Assembly (NCBI GenBank): GCA_001683735.1
Contig: LUGG01000020.1
Coordinates: forward strand, 496,001 to 560,000
Direction: 5' to 3'
Source: Grifola frondosa
Lineage: Eukaryota; Basidiomycota; Agaricomycetes; Polyporales; Grifolaceae
Length of the DNA: 64,000 nt
Shown: positions 25,730-37,206 of the stretch, piece by piece
Layout: each line of letters opens with the position of its first letter
Numbering within the stretch: the stretch's first letter is position 1
Position numbers and translations under genes: made by a program
The notes under the pieces: generated by a model
The model's database searches: none
What the model saw: the letters and a program-made list of their open reading frames with translations, nothing else
What the model was told of the DNA's origin: nothing

Positions 25730-27802
25730 ATGTCCGCGAGCTACTCTTCGGAGGACAAGGAGAAGGGGCTTGTGCAGGATGAAGTGCATCGAAATAATGC
25801 TGCAGAGGTGTCCCCGGATGATGCGCTCGTGCGCCGGTTCGGTCGATTTGGGCCATTTCTCTCCAAGGTCTTCGCCAGCGGCGTAGAAGCCAGAGGCGTC
25901 GAACGCGTCCCGGAGGACCAGAGAGAGAACAAGAATATGTGGAACAAGTGAGTGCTCTCCATCGCTCGCTAGTTCTAGATACTGAGCTCTGCAGTAAAGC
26001 CTTCTGATGTGGTGGTGAGTGCTTCTCCGTGAAGCTGTCAGCTGCGCGTCTCACGGGTGCACTTCCGACAAGGTCTGTTAACACTGTCTTGACGACTATT
26101 CCTATCGGTACCCTTGGTCAACAGTTCTTCACTTTAAGTTTCTCGTGTGTTCACATTACCCTCAGTGCTGTACTTTGAATGCTGAAAGTTACTGAACGCC
26201 TAGGCATACTGTAGCTACAATCATATGCTTTGGCGCGTTAGGCGGAGTCGCGACGGCGTTCATCAGCACGCTCGGACCTCAGACTGGACTGCGGACCATG
26301 ATCATCACCCGCTTCAGCTCTGGCTATGTGGGTGGCACGATATACTCCATTCTGAATATTCTGACGCAGTAAGTGCATTTATTTGGACCCATATGACTTG
26401 ATGTTCATTGTTTCGTGTTCTCCGACAGGCTCGGATTCTCAGTGACAGCCGTTATTCTCGGCGGGCAGACGCTAGCATCCATCAATCCCGGAACGCTTCC
26501 CCTGGTCGTCGGTATTATCATCGTTGGCGTGTGCAGTGTCATTCCCTGTTTTGTCGGGTACCATTGGGTGCACGTCTACGAACGTTACGCCTGGATCATT
26601 ACATTTATCGTGATGCTTTTCCTGTGGGGCCTCGGAGGCAGTGCGGGCTTCGACATCAACGCACAGAAGGCCTCGGAAGATACTGGGAGAGCACTCTCCG
26701 CGGACATTCTCAGCTTCGGAAGCATCGTATTCGGCTCTTTCAGTGGGGTAAATTTTGATACCCGCATACAAGCCGCAGATTAATGACTGACTCCATATCT
26801 ACAGTGGGCGCCGGTGGCGGCAGACTACAACTGCAGACTTCCGGTGGATACGCCAAGCAGCAAAGTCTTCATACTGACTTTCTTCGGGTTGTTTATTCCC
26901 ATCTGCTTCGTAGAGATCCTGGGTGCGGCGTTGATGACTATCACCGATCCTGCATATGTGGAAGCCTTCGCGGATGGAAGTACGGGCGGTCTTATTGGCC
27001 AAGTCCTTTCTCCCTGGAAAGGTGGCGGGAAATTCATCCTTGTCCTTCTCGCTCTCTCAGTGGTGTGAGGTCCTTTGCGACTTGTTCGATAAACCACAGT
27101 AGGCTTACCTCCTGCCCCCAGCGCGAACAATATCCCGAACAGCTACAGCGCGGGGCTGTCCATGCAGTCGCTCGGCCGGCCATTCGCGATGGTCCCGCGC
27201 TTCTTCTGGACATTGCTCGCGTTCGTGATATACACAGTCGCCGGAGTTGCCGGCCGCGAGCACTTCTCCGAGATCCTCTCGAACTTCCTGAGTATCCTCA
27301 GCTATTGGACGGCATTCTTTATCGTGATTGTCGCGGAGGAGCACTATATCTTCAGGCGCAAGGGTGGAGTCCTTGGCGGATACAATTTGAACGATTGGGA
27401 TTCTCCCAGTCGGTGAGCCGATGGTTCAGGTATTTATATTGTTCTTTAGCTGACGCGTGTTTGTAGGCTCCCGCTTGGCTTCGCAGGCGTACTCGCAGGG
27501 TGCTTTGGCGTCGCAGGGGCTGTAGTCGGGATGTCCGAGGTACGAATTTCCTGCCTTATGACTTCGCTTAAACATTCTAAACACAACGCGATACCTCAGG
27601 TGTGGTATACAGGGCCACTGGGCTTGAAGGCTGGGGCCGAGTTCGGTGCAGATCTCGGATTTGAGGTGATGTATCATCCCAATGCCACTTGTTACTTATC
27701 CTGATATTTTGTGGTATTATTTGGGGGTAGCTTGCGGCTGGATTCGCCGCTGTAGTATACCCGCCTCTGCGATGGTTAGAGATTCATTACACTGGGCGAT
27801 AA
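25730..27802 (+). CDS. NCS1 purine-cytosine permease (Fcy2/FcyB-like)
   Basis: Ten exons: 25730-25947, 26000-26014, 26073-26144, 26204-26368, 26429-26747, 26805-27064, 27122-27412, 27467-27539, 27600-27665 and 27731-27802; exon 2 has only 15 nt. The product, about 515 residues, has a hydrophilic N-terminus with the family signature ASGVEARGVERVPEDQR. Roughly twelve membrane segments follow, including TIICFGALGGVATAFISTLG, RFSSGYVGGTIYSILNILTQ, SGWAPVAADYNCRLPVD (end of helix 6 and substrate loop) and ANNIPNSYSAGLSMQSLG. These are diagnostic for plasma-membrane H+-coupled uptake of cytosine and purines. The C-terminus ends LRWLEIHYTGR. The tiny exon 2 encodes the NLLMWW turn; using AAAG at 25996-25999 as acceptor avoids a frameshift. 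Confidence 0.92.
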
Positions 27803-28060
27803 CACTAGTGGGTTTATCTTTTAGAATTTGGGTGGATATGTACGAGAGCTCGCGTGTCACAGGGGATATGTTATGTGCGCATGTAATAGTACTTCTGGTT
27901 CTGTGCATATATGTGTAATCCACTACAAAACGATACCACATTATAACGCTACAGGGAAATATTCATAGTGATTGTCCGAAAGAGTCACATAAGACTGCCC
28001 AAACAAAAAAATACAAGACTGCCAAACACCCTAAATAACAAGTCCACCAAGAATCCGAGT

Positions 28061-30046
28061 CTATGTGCTCCCAGAGGATGCCCTTGCATGCCCACGATAA
28101 CGAGGCGGCCTGAGAGACTGGAATCCCCCAACTGGCGTCGGGTCCGGGAACGAAGCCAGCAGGTCCGCCAATTCACCCCGTGACAAGATATGACGCGACA
28201 CCCTGGCAGGCTCGGAAGCATCGTCATTGTCGCCTGGGGACCTTTCAGGCCCGGACACCTGAGGAAGGACCATGATCGAGGCAGCCCGAGTTTTCTTCGC
28301 GGCGTGCTCATCGCCAGGCCGCGTTCTCGAGAGCACCATGGTGGCTCCGGACGAGCGCGTTCTCCGGTGCGCCGGTGAGCCGCCGCCCGTTACGGTGTTC
28401 CCGGCAGACTGGGGCGCCAAGCGGGGGCGCGGCGCCTCCATCTTCTCCGCAGACAGCTTGGGGGTCATATTCTTCTTCAGGACATGCATGAGTTTGATGC
28501 GCTTGCCGTGCATGGGGTGCAGCAGTCCGGGGGAGCACGAGAAGCTGAGCGGTGTGAAGGTCTTTTCTCCCATGCGCTTGATTGTTGTCTCCGCGCGGCC
28601 ATCCACGACATACTCGAAGCGCCATTTCAGCTGAAGGGCCTCCTGTGCAGTGCCATGTGGACTGGGCGGCTGGTGCTCGAATAGCTCGGTGCCGCACACG
28701 GAGTACACGCCGTTGGCCTTGATCGTAAGCGACGCCTGGCGCGAGATATAGTCTCTCGACTCGTCGGACGCCATGGTGAGGCGCCGAAGTAAAGGCGGGG
28801 GGTCGAGCGTGCCATGGTGGAAGATAGACGTCTGCCGCTTCGTCGGGCGGAAATCCGCAATGCCGTGCGTGAGCGCATTCACCAGCTCGGCATCCTTGCT
28901 CTCCGCGGGCGGGCCTGTGTATCCCACAAGCCGGAAGGTGGGCTTGATTGCGCGGAAGCCCTCCTGGTCTATCCAGAGCTCAAAGTCAATGTCGCGCAGC
29001 CAGTCAAGCGCTGGGGGAAGGTTGGAAATTTTAGCGCGAGTAGTGGAGGAGCGTGTAGACTGCGCTGAGCGCGCGGAGGTGGAGGTCTTAATTGAATCGG
29101 TCCGAGGACGTGGCCAAGGTAGATTGTCAAAAGTGGGCTCGACCGGTGTCACTGGGACTGAGTTAGGCGTTCTACTCCCGTCAGACCGTGGGGATGGGCT
29201 TCGGGAGAGCGCTTGTTTCAGTGGAAAGCGAAAGCGATTCCGTCTACTGCTGGATCGCGCATCGTCGGTGACGGCGGTGGTTGAGGAGGATTGTGACGGA
29301 GAAACAGACATAAAGATAGCTGAAGATATCGTAGACCACGAGCGAGAAATAACTCCACGAAGAGGACTCAGAGAAGCATCGTTCGCATTAACACTATCCG
29401 TTGAGACAGACTGATGGTATCCATAGAACGAAGTAGACGATAGAAATGGTGTCGAGCCATTCGGGGACGTCGTCAGGGAGCCTGCAGGAGAAGCACGCGG
29501 AGACACAGATGGAGAAGCCCTAGTCGAGCTAGCTGGAGAGAGATCCTGGTTGTCTTCACAGGTAGTAGAAGAGGGAAGATATGCAGAGATGGTGAATTGG
29601 GAAGTATTAGAGGCATGCGAGAACCGATGGTCATAGTATCCTCGGCTAGGCTGCACAGAAAGAGAGTCCTGATCTGGAGAGGCTTTATAACCAAATGCAT
29701 TGAGAGCGGCATCAATATTTTCATCCCTGAGCGGCGACTTGCCGAAGATCCTGTCGCGCAGTCTGTGTGAAGGACCAAAAGTGCCGACTGTATCTAGTGA
29801 TCCTGTGGAGGTACTGGGAGCCAGCAACGTTGGTAGACTTTGTCTTTCCGGATTGTCCAACTGAGCATCAATAGACACCTCGGGATCTAATCCCGCATGC
29901 AAGAATATCGGGATCTCTCCTGAACTGGCGAGAGCAGCCAGACCGCCAACACTGCAAGATGGAGAGGGACTTGGCGGACTGCATGATTCAAGAGCCTGAA
30001 ATATGGCCCAATTTTGTGCAGACCGGGCAGGAGAGTTTGCCTTCAT
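28061..30046 (-). CDS. conserved serine-rich protein of unknown function, intronless
   Basis: One uninterrupted frame of about 660 codons, unusual beside its intron-rich neighbours. The first 320 residues are low-complexity and Ser/Thr/Pro-rich, with many SP and TP sites suggesting phosphorylation. The second half looks folded: PALDWLRDIDFELWIDQEGF, RAIKPTFRLVGYTGPP, SRQASLTIKANGVYSVCGTE, LKWRFEYVVDGR and a block ending FTPLSFSCSPGLLHPMHGKR. A basic tail follows. I do not recognise the fold; a membrane- or partner-binding beta-sandwich is possible. The start is taken at the ATG at 30046 (MKANSPARSA). The frame is open upstream to about 30103, and an upstream exon starting near 30236 (MTAEDVDGHSWERA) could be spliced on, but I found no in-frame junction. 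Confidence 0.65.
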   Translation of the reverse strand: MKANSPARSAQNWAIFQALESCSPPSPSPSCSVGGLAALASSGEIPIFLHAGLDPEVSIDAQLDNPERQSLPTLLAPSTSTGSLDTVGTFGPSHRLRDRIFGKSPLRDENIDAALNAFGYKASPDQDSLSVQPSRGYYDHRFSHASNTSQFTISAYLPSSTTCEDNQDLSPASSTRASPSVSPRASPAGSLTTSPNGSTPFLSSTSFYGYHQSVSTDSVNANDASLSPLRGVISRSWSTISSAIFMSVSPSQSSSTTAVTDDARSSSRRNRFRFPLKQALSRSPSPRSDGSRTPNSVPVTPVEPTFDNLPWPRPRTDSIKTSTSARSAQSTRSSTTRAKISNLPPALDWLRDIDFELWIDQEGFRAIKPTFRLVGYTGPPAESKDAELVNALTHGIADFRPTKRQTSIFHHGTLDPPPLLRRLTMASDESRDYISRQASLTIKANGVYSVCGTELFEHQPPSPHGTAQEALQLKWRFEYVVDGRAETTIKRMGEKTFTPLSFSCSPGLLHPMHGKRIKLMHVLKKNMTPKLSAEKMEAPRPRLAPQSAGNTVTGGGSPAHRRTRSSGATMVLSRTRPGDEHAAKKTRAASIMVLPQVSGPERSPGDNDDASEPARVSRHILSRGELADLLASFPDPTPVGGFQSLRPPRYRGHARASSGST

Positions 30047-30290
30047 TCTGTGATGGCGGAAGAAAGAGATGAACGTCTGGGTACAAGTGTCTCGCAAGTC
30101 CAACTTTTGATTCCATGTAACGCGACGCGTTTGTCACGTTTCTGTCACGAGGTGACGTCGGCGTTAACGGTCCCATGATCTCGGCCGCGACGGCGCGTTC
30201 CCAGCTGTGCCCGTCCACGTCCTCGGCGGTCATTCTGGTCTGCACATGGTCCTAATTCACGTCTGATATTGATCTGTATACAACAGTGAC
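30047..30290. promoter_or_regulatory. divergent promoter between serine-rich gene and ALG9
   Basis: About 245 bp. Around 30130-30160 there are two GTCACG words and a GGTGACGTCGG CRE-like half-palindrome, resembling the motif cluster at 8351-8444. If an upstream exon of the serine-rich gene exists, part of this would be transcribed. Confidence 0.4.
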
Positions 30291-32772
30291 ATGTCTTCCA
30301 ACATCCAAACTCTCCGGTTTCGACGTCCCGAGAAGAAACAAGCCGCTGCCGCTGAACCGGTCAAGCCCAAGAACAGGCATGGAGGTATCCTCCAGGACCA
30401 ATTGCGCAGGTTAGAGCCTGTGTCACAGTCTGCGCAATGCTTGAACGAATTATTTTCTGTGTAGAGCTCAGCGCGCTCCGTGGTGCCCCAAGTTCTCCAC
30501 GGCCTTGAGGATCTTCCTGCTTGTGCGCGTGGCAGGTGCGATGTACTCGAATATCCAGGATTGTGATGAAGGTGCGTGATTGAAATTGACACTTTGGTAG
30601 TGTTGCAGGATGCAATTCGAATTCAATTGACTTAATCTCTAATACCACCATCTCTCTTACAGTCTTTAATTTTTGGGAACCCTTGCACTATCTGGACAGG
30701 GGATATGGATTCCAGACATGGGAAACATCCCCTGCATACTCTATCAGGAGTTGGGCGTACATCATAATTCACTTGCTCCCCGTCAAGTTGACCGCCTTGC
30801 TACTCGGCCCTGAGAAAGTCAGCGCATGTCTCACTGCAGACCGCGTGCATCATGCTGACTTCTTGAGCAGAGGCCCGCTTTCTTCAGTGTGCGGATATTT
30901 TTGGCAATAATCTCATCGCTGTGCGAGGCAAATTTCTACTGGAATGTGGTTGAGAAGGTTAATTACCGTGTCGGACGCTACCTGCTATTCATGCTTGTCT
31001 TCAATGCGGGCATATGGTCAGCTGCGTCAGGTCTGTGCATTCCCTCGCCGCACTGTGCACCGTACTAAACAATTTTTTAGCATTCCTTCCCTCGTCCTTT
31101 GCAATGTATGCAAATACTCTTGCATTTGCATTTGTCTTGGAGCCCTCGAGCACCACCAATGTCCGTCGCACTCTGTTGGCTACTCTGGCATTTGCCACGG
31201 GGGCAATCGTCGGATGGCCGTTCGCGCTCGCTGTCGCTATTCCCTTCGTGTTCGAGGAGTTGTTCATGAACGGCTCCGATCGGGTAGCCGCGGACAAGCG
31301 GACGGCATGGCAGGCTGCACGGTGGGGAAGGATGGCCACATGCGGTGCCGTCGCTGCCCTGCTCTTAGTATGTCGGCGTTCCTTGATCGCTTTGATCTTC
31401 ACATTGACCGTCCCTCAGATCCCTGTGGTCGCCCTTGATACACTGTTCTACGGCAAACTCACCCTGGTCCCCTGGAACATCATCAAGTACAATGTGTTCC
31501 CAGATGCCCAACGTGGCCCCGAGCTCTATGGCACTGAACCGATCACCTTCTATCTGTCCAATCTCCTCCTGAATTTCAACGTGCTCGTTCCCCTCGCGCT
31601 TGCCTCGCTGCCGGCGCTTGCGGTCACGTACCGTGTAGATCGCAAGCGCCTGGGCGATCGCACCACTACGGTCGGTCAGAGCTCACCGTATGCGCTATTG
31701 GCAATGAGGCTTGCGCCAGTCTATCTGTGGATGACGATATTAACGGCACAGAAGCACAAAGAGGAACGGTTCATGTACCCCATCTACCCGCTGATTTGTT
31801 TTAATGCCGCAGTCACGCTCTATCTCATGAGGGGCTGGTTGGAAACCGCATATATCAAGGTCACTCATTCACCGTATAGGGTGAGTGCGAGGAATCTGCC
31901 TTTGGAATCATGTGCTAACACCTTTCGTGTAGGCATCTCAGGCTACCCTGTTTAGTCGCTTCACGCTCTCGGTCCTGTCTGCGTCGTGTATCCTCTCCAT
32001 CTCGCGCATTGTCGCTCACTGGGAGTACTACCATGCGCCTCTCTCCGTTACGCATGCGCTAGAAGCGCAGGAAGTCCCGCGTCTACTCAATGCAACAGGA
32101 TATGTCTCTCTTCCGCCTCCGACCGTCCACACTGGATCGAGACGCGGCTCAGAAGACGAGGAAACCCCGCGCATTGACTTAGGGCTGATTAAGAACTTCG
32201 GGCTCCGGCTTTGCGTTGGCAAGGAATGGTACCGCTTCCCCGGCCACTATCTCGTTCCCGAGGGCATCCGCGTGGATTGGATCAAGAGCGAGTTCGACGG
32301 GATGCTGCCCGGTCACTTTACGGAGACGAAGAGGAGAGGCGGGCTGCTGGAGAGGGTGAAGGGCACAAGGGTCGTTCCGCCGGCATTGAATGATCTCAAC
32401 AAGGAAGCTCCGGCGTTCTACGTGCGTGTCGGCTGTCTTCGACGTGCAACCTGACTGACTTGGTTGAACCGTTCCATTCTTGTGTAGGTGGACATCTCGC
32501 AGTGCGACTACCTCATCGACTTGGACTTCCCGATCCATCCTGTCACCGCACCCCATGAGCCGCGCTATGTCACTGATGAAGCGGTGTGGGAGCCTGTGAT
32601 GTGCCAGGAATTCCTGGATGCGCGGCACTCGTCCATGCTTACCAGGGTTCTTTGGATGCCTGGTAGCCGGTGGCAACAGCAAAACGAGTATGGCAAGTTC
32701 TGTCTGCTGAAAAATAAGGTGAATGTGGAGCGAAAAGAGAGGGAAATGACGACACGTAAGATGTACAGCTGA
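30291..32772 (+). CDS. ALG9: ALG9-type dolichyl-P-mannose alpha-1,2-mannosyltransferase
   Basis: Eight exons: 30291-30409, 30465-30571, 30663-30817, 30871-31030, 31081-31367, 31419-31880, 31933-32421 and 32488-32772; about 688 residues. It is a multi-span GT22 (GT-C fold) enzyme of the ER that adds alpha-1,2 mannoses to the lumenal lipid-linked oligosaccharide for N-glycosylation. Landmarks are the first lumenal loop CDEVFNFWEPLHYLDRGYGF with the acidic catalytic motif, QTWETSPAYSIRSWAY, GWPFALAVAIPFV, LYGTEPITFYLSNLLLNFN and the family box QKHKEERFMYPIYPL. The hydrophilic C-terminal domain (CVGKEWYRFPGHYLVPEG, QCDYLIDLDFP) is typical of ALG9. All introns are GT-AG. The termini and length fit the family. 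Confidence 0.94.
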
Positions 32773-33716
32773 ATGGATGGACGAACAAAAAAGGAGAATC
32801 TAGGAAAGGGAAAGGCAGGACTTAGAATTATGATATATCCCGAAATAATGTTTGTTGCTCACGCGCGTTACGACCAGTAATCCCAAGCTTCACGCGCACG
32901 TCTCGCGGTAACGCTGGATCCAAGCTAGCCGTGGCTATGGATGGCCATGTTCCGGATAAGAAGCGGGGAATGTCGCTGCCGACTTCGGGGAGGAAGGCCT
33001 CTGCCAAATCGAGAGGTGCGTCGTCTCAAAATGGTATCTACGTTGAAGAACTTCGCTTTCTTCCCGGACGAGCGAGGCGCGCAGTGGTCATCGTCGTTCT
33101 GCCCCGTTCATTTCGCGCTCCTGTTTGAAAACGACATCGCGTAAATTCCGCGGGTTTTGCGATGCAAAGAAACGTGGTCTGGGACACCGAAAATGCTGAC
33201 GCAGTCAGTGTCGCTTCCTGGGGGTTATTGTGTGCCACCGTGTTCGCGGGCTTGTTTTGCAAATATTAATCTTGCCGAGGGCAGGCAGAGCTAGGGCTGA
33301 TGGGGAACCTTGTGGCGCGATGTGACACGGTGTGGCAACAGTGTTTGTTTTTTGAAAATAGAAGCGGGGATAAGGGACAACGGGGCGCGATCGAGCAGAA
33401 TGGGCATCCGTCCTCCACATCGGGACGACGGGATGCCAAATGTGGAGGAACGATGTCTCGGTGTCGTGCATCTGGAAATTCTAGATTTCTATTCTGCTGG
33501 CTTCTGAATGCACGGCAGTCGTTTGAACCCGTCCGTGCATGGTCCTCCGCTCCCCTCATATTCTCTCCTTCCTTCCTCCACCTCTCTCCGTGGCTTTCCC
33601 CTCCCCCTCCACCATTCTCCGCCTCCGTCGCGATTTCTGTCAAGAACTCGCAGACGACAAGCACATATCCATCGTACATCCACGTTGTTCGACGACACCT
33701 CCGCTGCACCTCCAAC
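32773..33716. other. intergenic, no supported gene
   Basis: About 940 bp between ALG9 and the DUF6533 gene. Overlapping frames on both strands (for example minus 33266-33790) lack motifs. 33540-33640 is C/T-rich on the plus strand and is likely the leader of the downstream gene. Confidence 0.5.
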
Positions 33717-35685
33717 ATGGATGAAACCACTGCAGATGCCCTGTACTTTATTTTCGTGTAGGCTCTCTTCATTGAAAGAACACTCGCCATTCGACTGACA
33801 TATAACGTATCGTATAGGACGCAAGTGCACTTCTGCGGTAAGCAGACTGTCCGTTGCTTCCATAAACAAGCCGCTCACTTACAATTGTCGCATAGCTATG
33901 TGTATGTGTCAAATACATATCCATGTCTAGGGCTCTAACCACCATACAGATGCCGTTGTTGTTTGGGATTGGGCCTTCGGCTTGCCCAGAGAGTGGCGAT
34001 TTGTAAGTCTTCTCTTTTGTCAACGCCTGATCTGACATAGACCACTATCCGTCATAGATATGGAAGACCGACTGGACGCCAGTAAAAATTGCCTACCTCT
34101 TCTGCCGGTAAGTACGATGGCCTCTCCCTCGACGCACATACCCTGATTTTCTTCCTAATAGTTATTGGGTATTGGCCGTCGTCCCCTATCTTCTTTGGTC
34201 CTTTTGTGTCAACCACCCGATTGAAACATGCGAAAGGATTTATAAAGTGTGTATTTGCTCGTCTTCTATTGCGTTTTAGGAGCGAACTTGGGAATCAATT
34301 ATTCATCCACGTCATCAAAATCCGTTACACTTATGGGACGATCATCTCGAGCAACTTCCTCCAAGCGATGTTTCCCTTCATTACAGCCATCACGTCGTCG
34401 TTATAAAAGAAGCTCACCGGCAATCTCTTGCAGATCCCTGTTGCACTCGCGATGTGGAACCAAGTCGCCGCTGAGGGCATCTTGCTGATTCGCACCTACG
34501 CCTTCTTCAATCGCAACATTTATATCCTCGCTCTCCTTGTTTCTGCTCTAGCGGGTGTCGTTGCATACCAGTTGTACGTTGATACGTCCCAAATGCTCTG
34601 TACGCGAATTTTCCCCTCCACATGTTGTCGTTGCGCTCATAGGAATTTGTCCACCCCCAGTACTTCCCTTCATTAACGTGCGTAATCCTTTCATTCTCAA
34701 GTATCGGAATAATATTGAATATATCAAACGTCCAGTCTGAGGGCCCTTGTTTGCCGAGGTCAAAACCACACTCCGCACATCTTCTCGGTATGTTGACTCC
34801 CTATATGCGCCTTTTTGAGGTCACTCACTCTTGTCCCGCCTACGCAGGATTTTTCGTGAGGCCTCAGTAGCGGTCTGGTGCTGTAAATTATGCTGAACCC
34901 ATTTATGTAGATCGCGCCGCTCCTTTACGACACCCTGGTCACCATAATGACTGTTGGAAAGGCAGTGTTCATACGACGCCGCGGCGGTGGACAAAGCAGC
35001 AGACTCATTCAGACATTCCTTCGTGAAGGTACGTATCTCATTTCGGGCACTACAGTTTCTAATAATTGTTGCAGGAGTTTTCTATTACATCTTGATCTCC
35101 ATCGCCAACCTGGTGTGTGGTGATCCTTTCCCGGAGCTTGACCTTTAGCTGATGCTTCGTCTCTTTATTTAGGTCAACGGTATTTTCTATCTACAGTAAG
35201 TCCACAACCTCGAATTTACAAGATTGTGCTTATGGCAACCATGTAAGACCCCGCCAAGCGATATCAGCCATATGCATTCCTTTGAGTGTCATGCTCTCAC
35301 CGGTGCTGGCTTGCCGCCTCATTCTCGACCTGCGTGAGCGTGGTTCGGAGACGGTTGCTCAGTCGACTGGTACGATCGCCTTCACTGCGGGGGTCACTTC
35401 ATCCAAGTCAAGTCCTGGCTCCCGTTCTCCGCATTTAATTTCGGGTTTCAGGGCCGCGGAAGTGCACGGGCTCTTGTACGTCCCCAGGGCGTGCTTCTGA
35501 GCACGATTGGTAGCATACCTGGGGATGCTATGGGGATGGCGATGGCGAGCGGACTGGAGCTAGACAATTTGCAGGCATTCGGAATGGCGGATCTCGAGGC
35601 TCATGGAGTGTACCATGCATCAGAGATAGGCTTGGCTGCCGCGGTTAGTGGGATCAGGGTTGACGTGGAGAAGACGACAATGTAA
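33717..35685 (+). CDS. DUF6533-type multi-span membrane protein
   Basis: Recognised from the basidiomycete DUF6533 family pattern: a first helix with WDWAFGLPREWRFIWKTDW, then KIAYLFCRYWVLAVVPYLLW, ILLIRTYAFFNRNIYILALL, the conserved cap GPCLPRSKPHSAHLLGFF, IAPLLYDTLVTIMTVGKAVF, LREGVFYYILISIANLVNGI and SVMLSPVLACRLILDLRERG. There are about ten exons. One (34848-34855) has only 8 nt and encodes the FF of LLGFF. Intron positions around 33735-33945 do not give a clean frame: a missing G before GTGTATG near 33901 would restore RYDAVVV. The C-terminal exon frame (about 35490-35685, ending VDVEKTTM) is also uncertain. Function is unknown; the family expands in mushroom-forming fungi. Confidence 0.75.
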
Positions 35686-36139
35686 ATGTACACGGGCCCA
35701 GCGGTGTAAGTGGATATATTCAGTATGTCTCTTCAGATGGGGTGCTCATTTGCCTGATCCCTAGGTGATACCGCAGGTTCTAATACCCCACCTGATATCC
35801 TCTATCCTTCGCATATACATTCGGCTTTCCATACCCACTCGTTTGCATTGTCGCATTTCCATTGTCGGTCTCTGGTAGCATCCGTTTTACGTTTACGTTG
35901 TGTTGCATAGTCATGTTATAATCACTGTAGTTATGATGGGTTTGCGTAGTGTGAGGTTCCGGCTCTACATGATAGTAGGGCCAGGGTGGGCACAGTACTA
36001 ATACAATTCAATTGTCTTGTGGCGTTACTAATGATCGACGAGCGGTTGTTTGTACATGTTAGAATCAGAAGGCTCCGCCTTCCTTATACGGGATGGTTTG
36101 CCAAACAAATATGCTGGTCCGTGCGCACCGTTGTCGGCC
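35686..36139. other. intergenic region upstream of U2 snRNA
   Basis: About 450 bp with no coding signal. It should contain the 3' UTR of the DUF6533 gene and any distal promoter elements of the snRNA gene. Confidence 0.5.
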
Positions 36140-36147
36140 TATATAAG
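36140..36147 (+). promoter_or_regulatory. TATA box of the U2 snRNA gene
   Basis: TATATAAG starts 27 bp before the inferred U2 5' end, the expected distance for a fungal RNA polymerase II snRNA promoter. Confidence 0.65.
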
Positions 36148-36166
36148 CTGGCTGCGAACGTCGTGA

Positions 36167-36350
36167 ATCCTTACCACTCTGGCCTTTTGGCTTAGATCAA
36201 GTGTAGTATCTGTTCTTAATAGTTTAACCACTATTATGGAGGCACCGCCTCCATTATTGGTTATCTAATTTTTCGCCCTTGTTCCCTGTGCTCTGCTTGC
36301 AACACAGGGGCGTGATGACCTTGCTACTACAGTACCGGCTTGTGTCGTCA
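36167..36350 (+). ncRNA. U2 spliceosomal snRNA
   Basis: The 5' third contains the near-invariant U2 block CCTTTTGGCTTAGATCAAG followed by TGTAGTATCTGTTCTT; the branch-point recognition sequence GTAGTA is at 36203-36208. Stem IIa is AATAG/CTATT (36218-36222 with 36231-36235). Stem IIb is a perfect 8-bp hairpin ATGGAGGC/GCCTCCAT (36236-36243 with 36247-36254). A U-rich Sm site (TAATTTTTCG) lies at about 36266-36275. Stem III is CCCTGTG/CACAGGG (36284-36290 with 36303-36309). Stem IV (36314-36349) carries a TACTACAGTACC loop resembling the U2B''-binding loop. A length of about 184 nt is normal. U2 pairs with the intron branch site during spliceosome assembly. The 3' end is approximate. Confidence 0.93.
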
Positions 36351-37206
36351 GGGGATCTCTTTTGTCTTTTTGGGATTTTCTTCATCCGGTCAGTTGACCG
36401 GTAGCAGGACTTTCCAAATGGATTAAATGGGATTCTTATTTTGATAGTTGTATGTTACATTGTAGTGTCTTGTTCAAATTATAAAGTGGTTGATGTAACT
36501 TAGTGATAGATGTGTTCCGAAGTTGGCAGAAGATAGAAATGCTCGATTGTCAAAAATACTTACATCTGGGTCACCGCAATGCCCGCGAATGCAACTGACT
36601 GTGACCTGGAAGATCTAGAGACAGATGTATGGGATTTCCCAGCAGGACTGCCGCAGTCGCGCTCGACAGGCCTGCATGACGCGGTCAGCGTGCACGCCTT
36701 CGTGCAATTGAAACGGACCGCCGGCAAAACACATCGCAGATCCTGGCCACCCACCCACTGTCCGCAGCACGCAGCGTGCAGGAGGATCGCCTAACGTACA
36801 CATATCGAGCTTCGCCGGGATGCGTCGGGGGATGACCAATCTCCACTCCTCGAGAGAACAGCAACAAGAAACATCCTGACGGCAACGGACGCGTATACAC
36901 GATTGACGTGTTCTCGATCACGCATGATCTGTGGTTGGGAAAATTTGCTAAGAATCGCCCGGTCGATGCCAATGATATTAGTAGGAAACCACGTCAGGAC
37001 ATGCGGGTGCGAACGGATGCGGAACGGGAACCATGCAGGAGACAACAAACGTGAACGTGAATACAACGGTCTGCACGACATGCCAGAGTGTGCCAAAGTA
37101 TTACAGTGCTCGGAAAGGGTATTGCGGTACGTACATATGCGAAATTAGAGTTAGTAAGCTCGCTCGAGCTGGCCATGCGGTCCGTCCATGTGTACAAGAA
37201 ACCGTG
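36351..37206. other. intergenic, no supported gene
   Basis: About 850 bp downstream of U2. The frames present are short and overlapping. The right part is probably the 3' UTR of the minus-strand membrane protein gene. Confidence 0.5.

Noticed and set aside
25985..26015. Apparent frameshift in the permease after MWN
   Set aside because: Using AAAG at 25996-25999 as acceptor gives NNLLMWW in frame, so no indel is needed.
28773..29414. 213-codon plus-strand frame
   Set aside because: Antisense to the long serine-rich frame; no independent motif or splice support.
33500..33560. GGGTTCAAAC-like T-loop on the minus strand, possible tRNA
   Set aside because: The second half of the B box (CC) and a pairing acceptor stem are missing.
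33266..33790. 174-codon minus-strand frame
   Set aside because: Overlaps the DUF6533 start and leader on the other strand; no motif.
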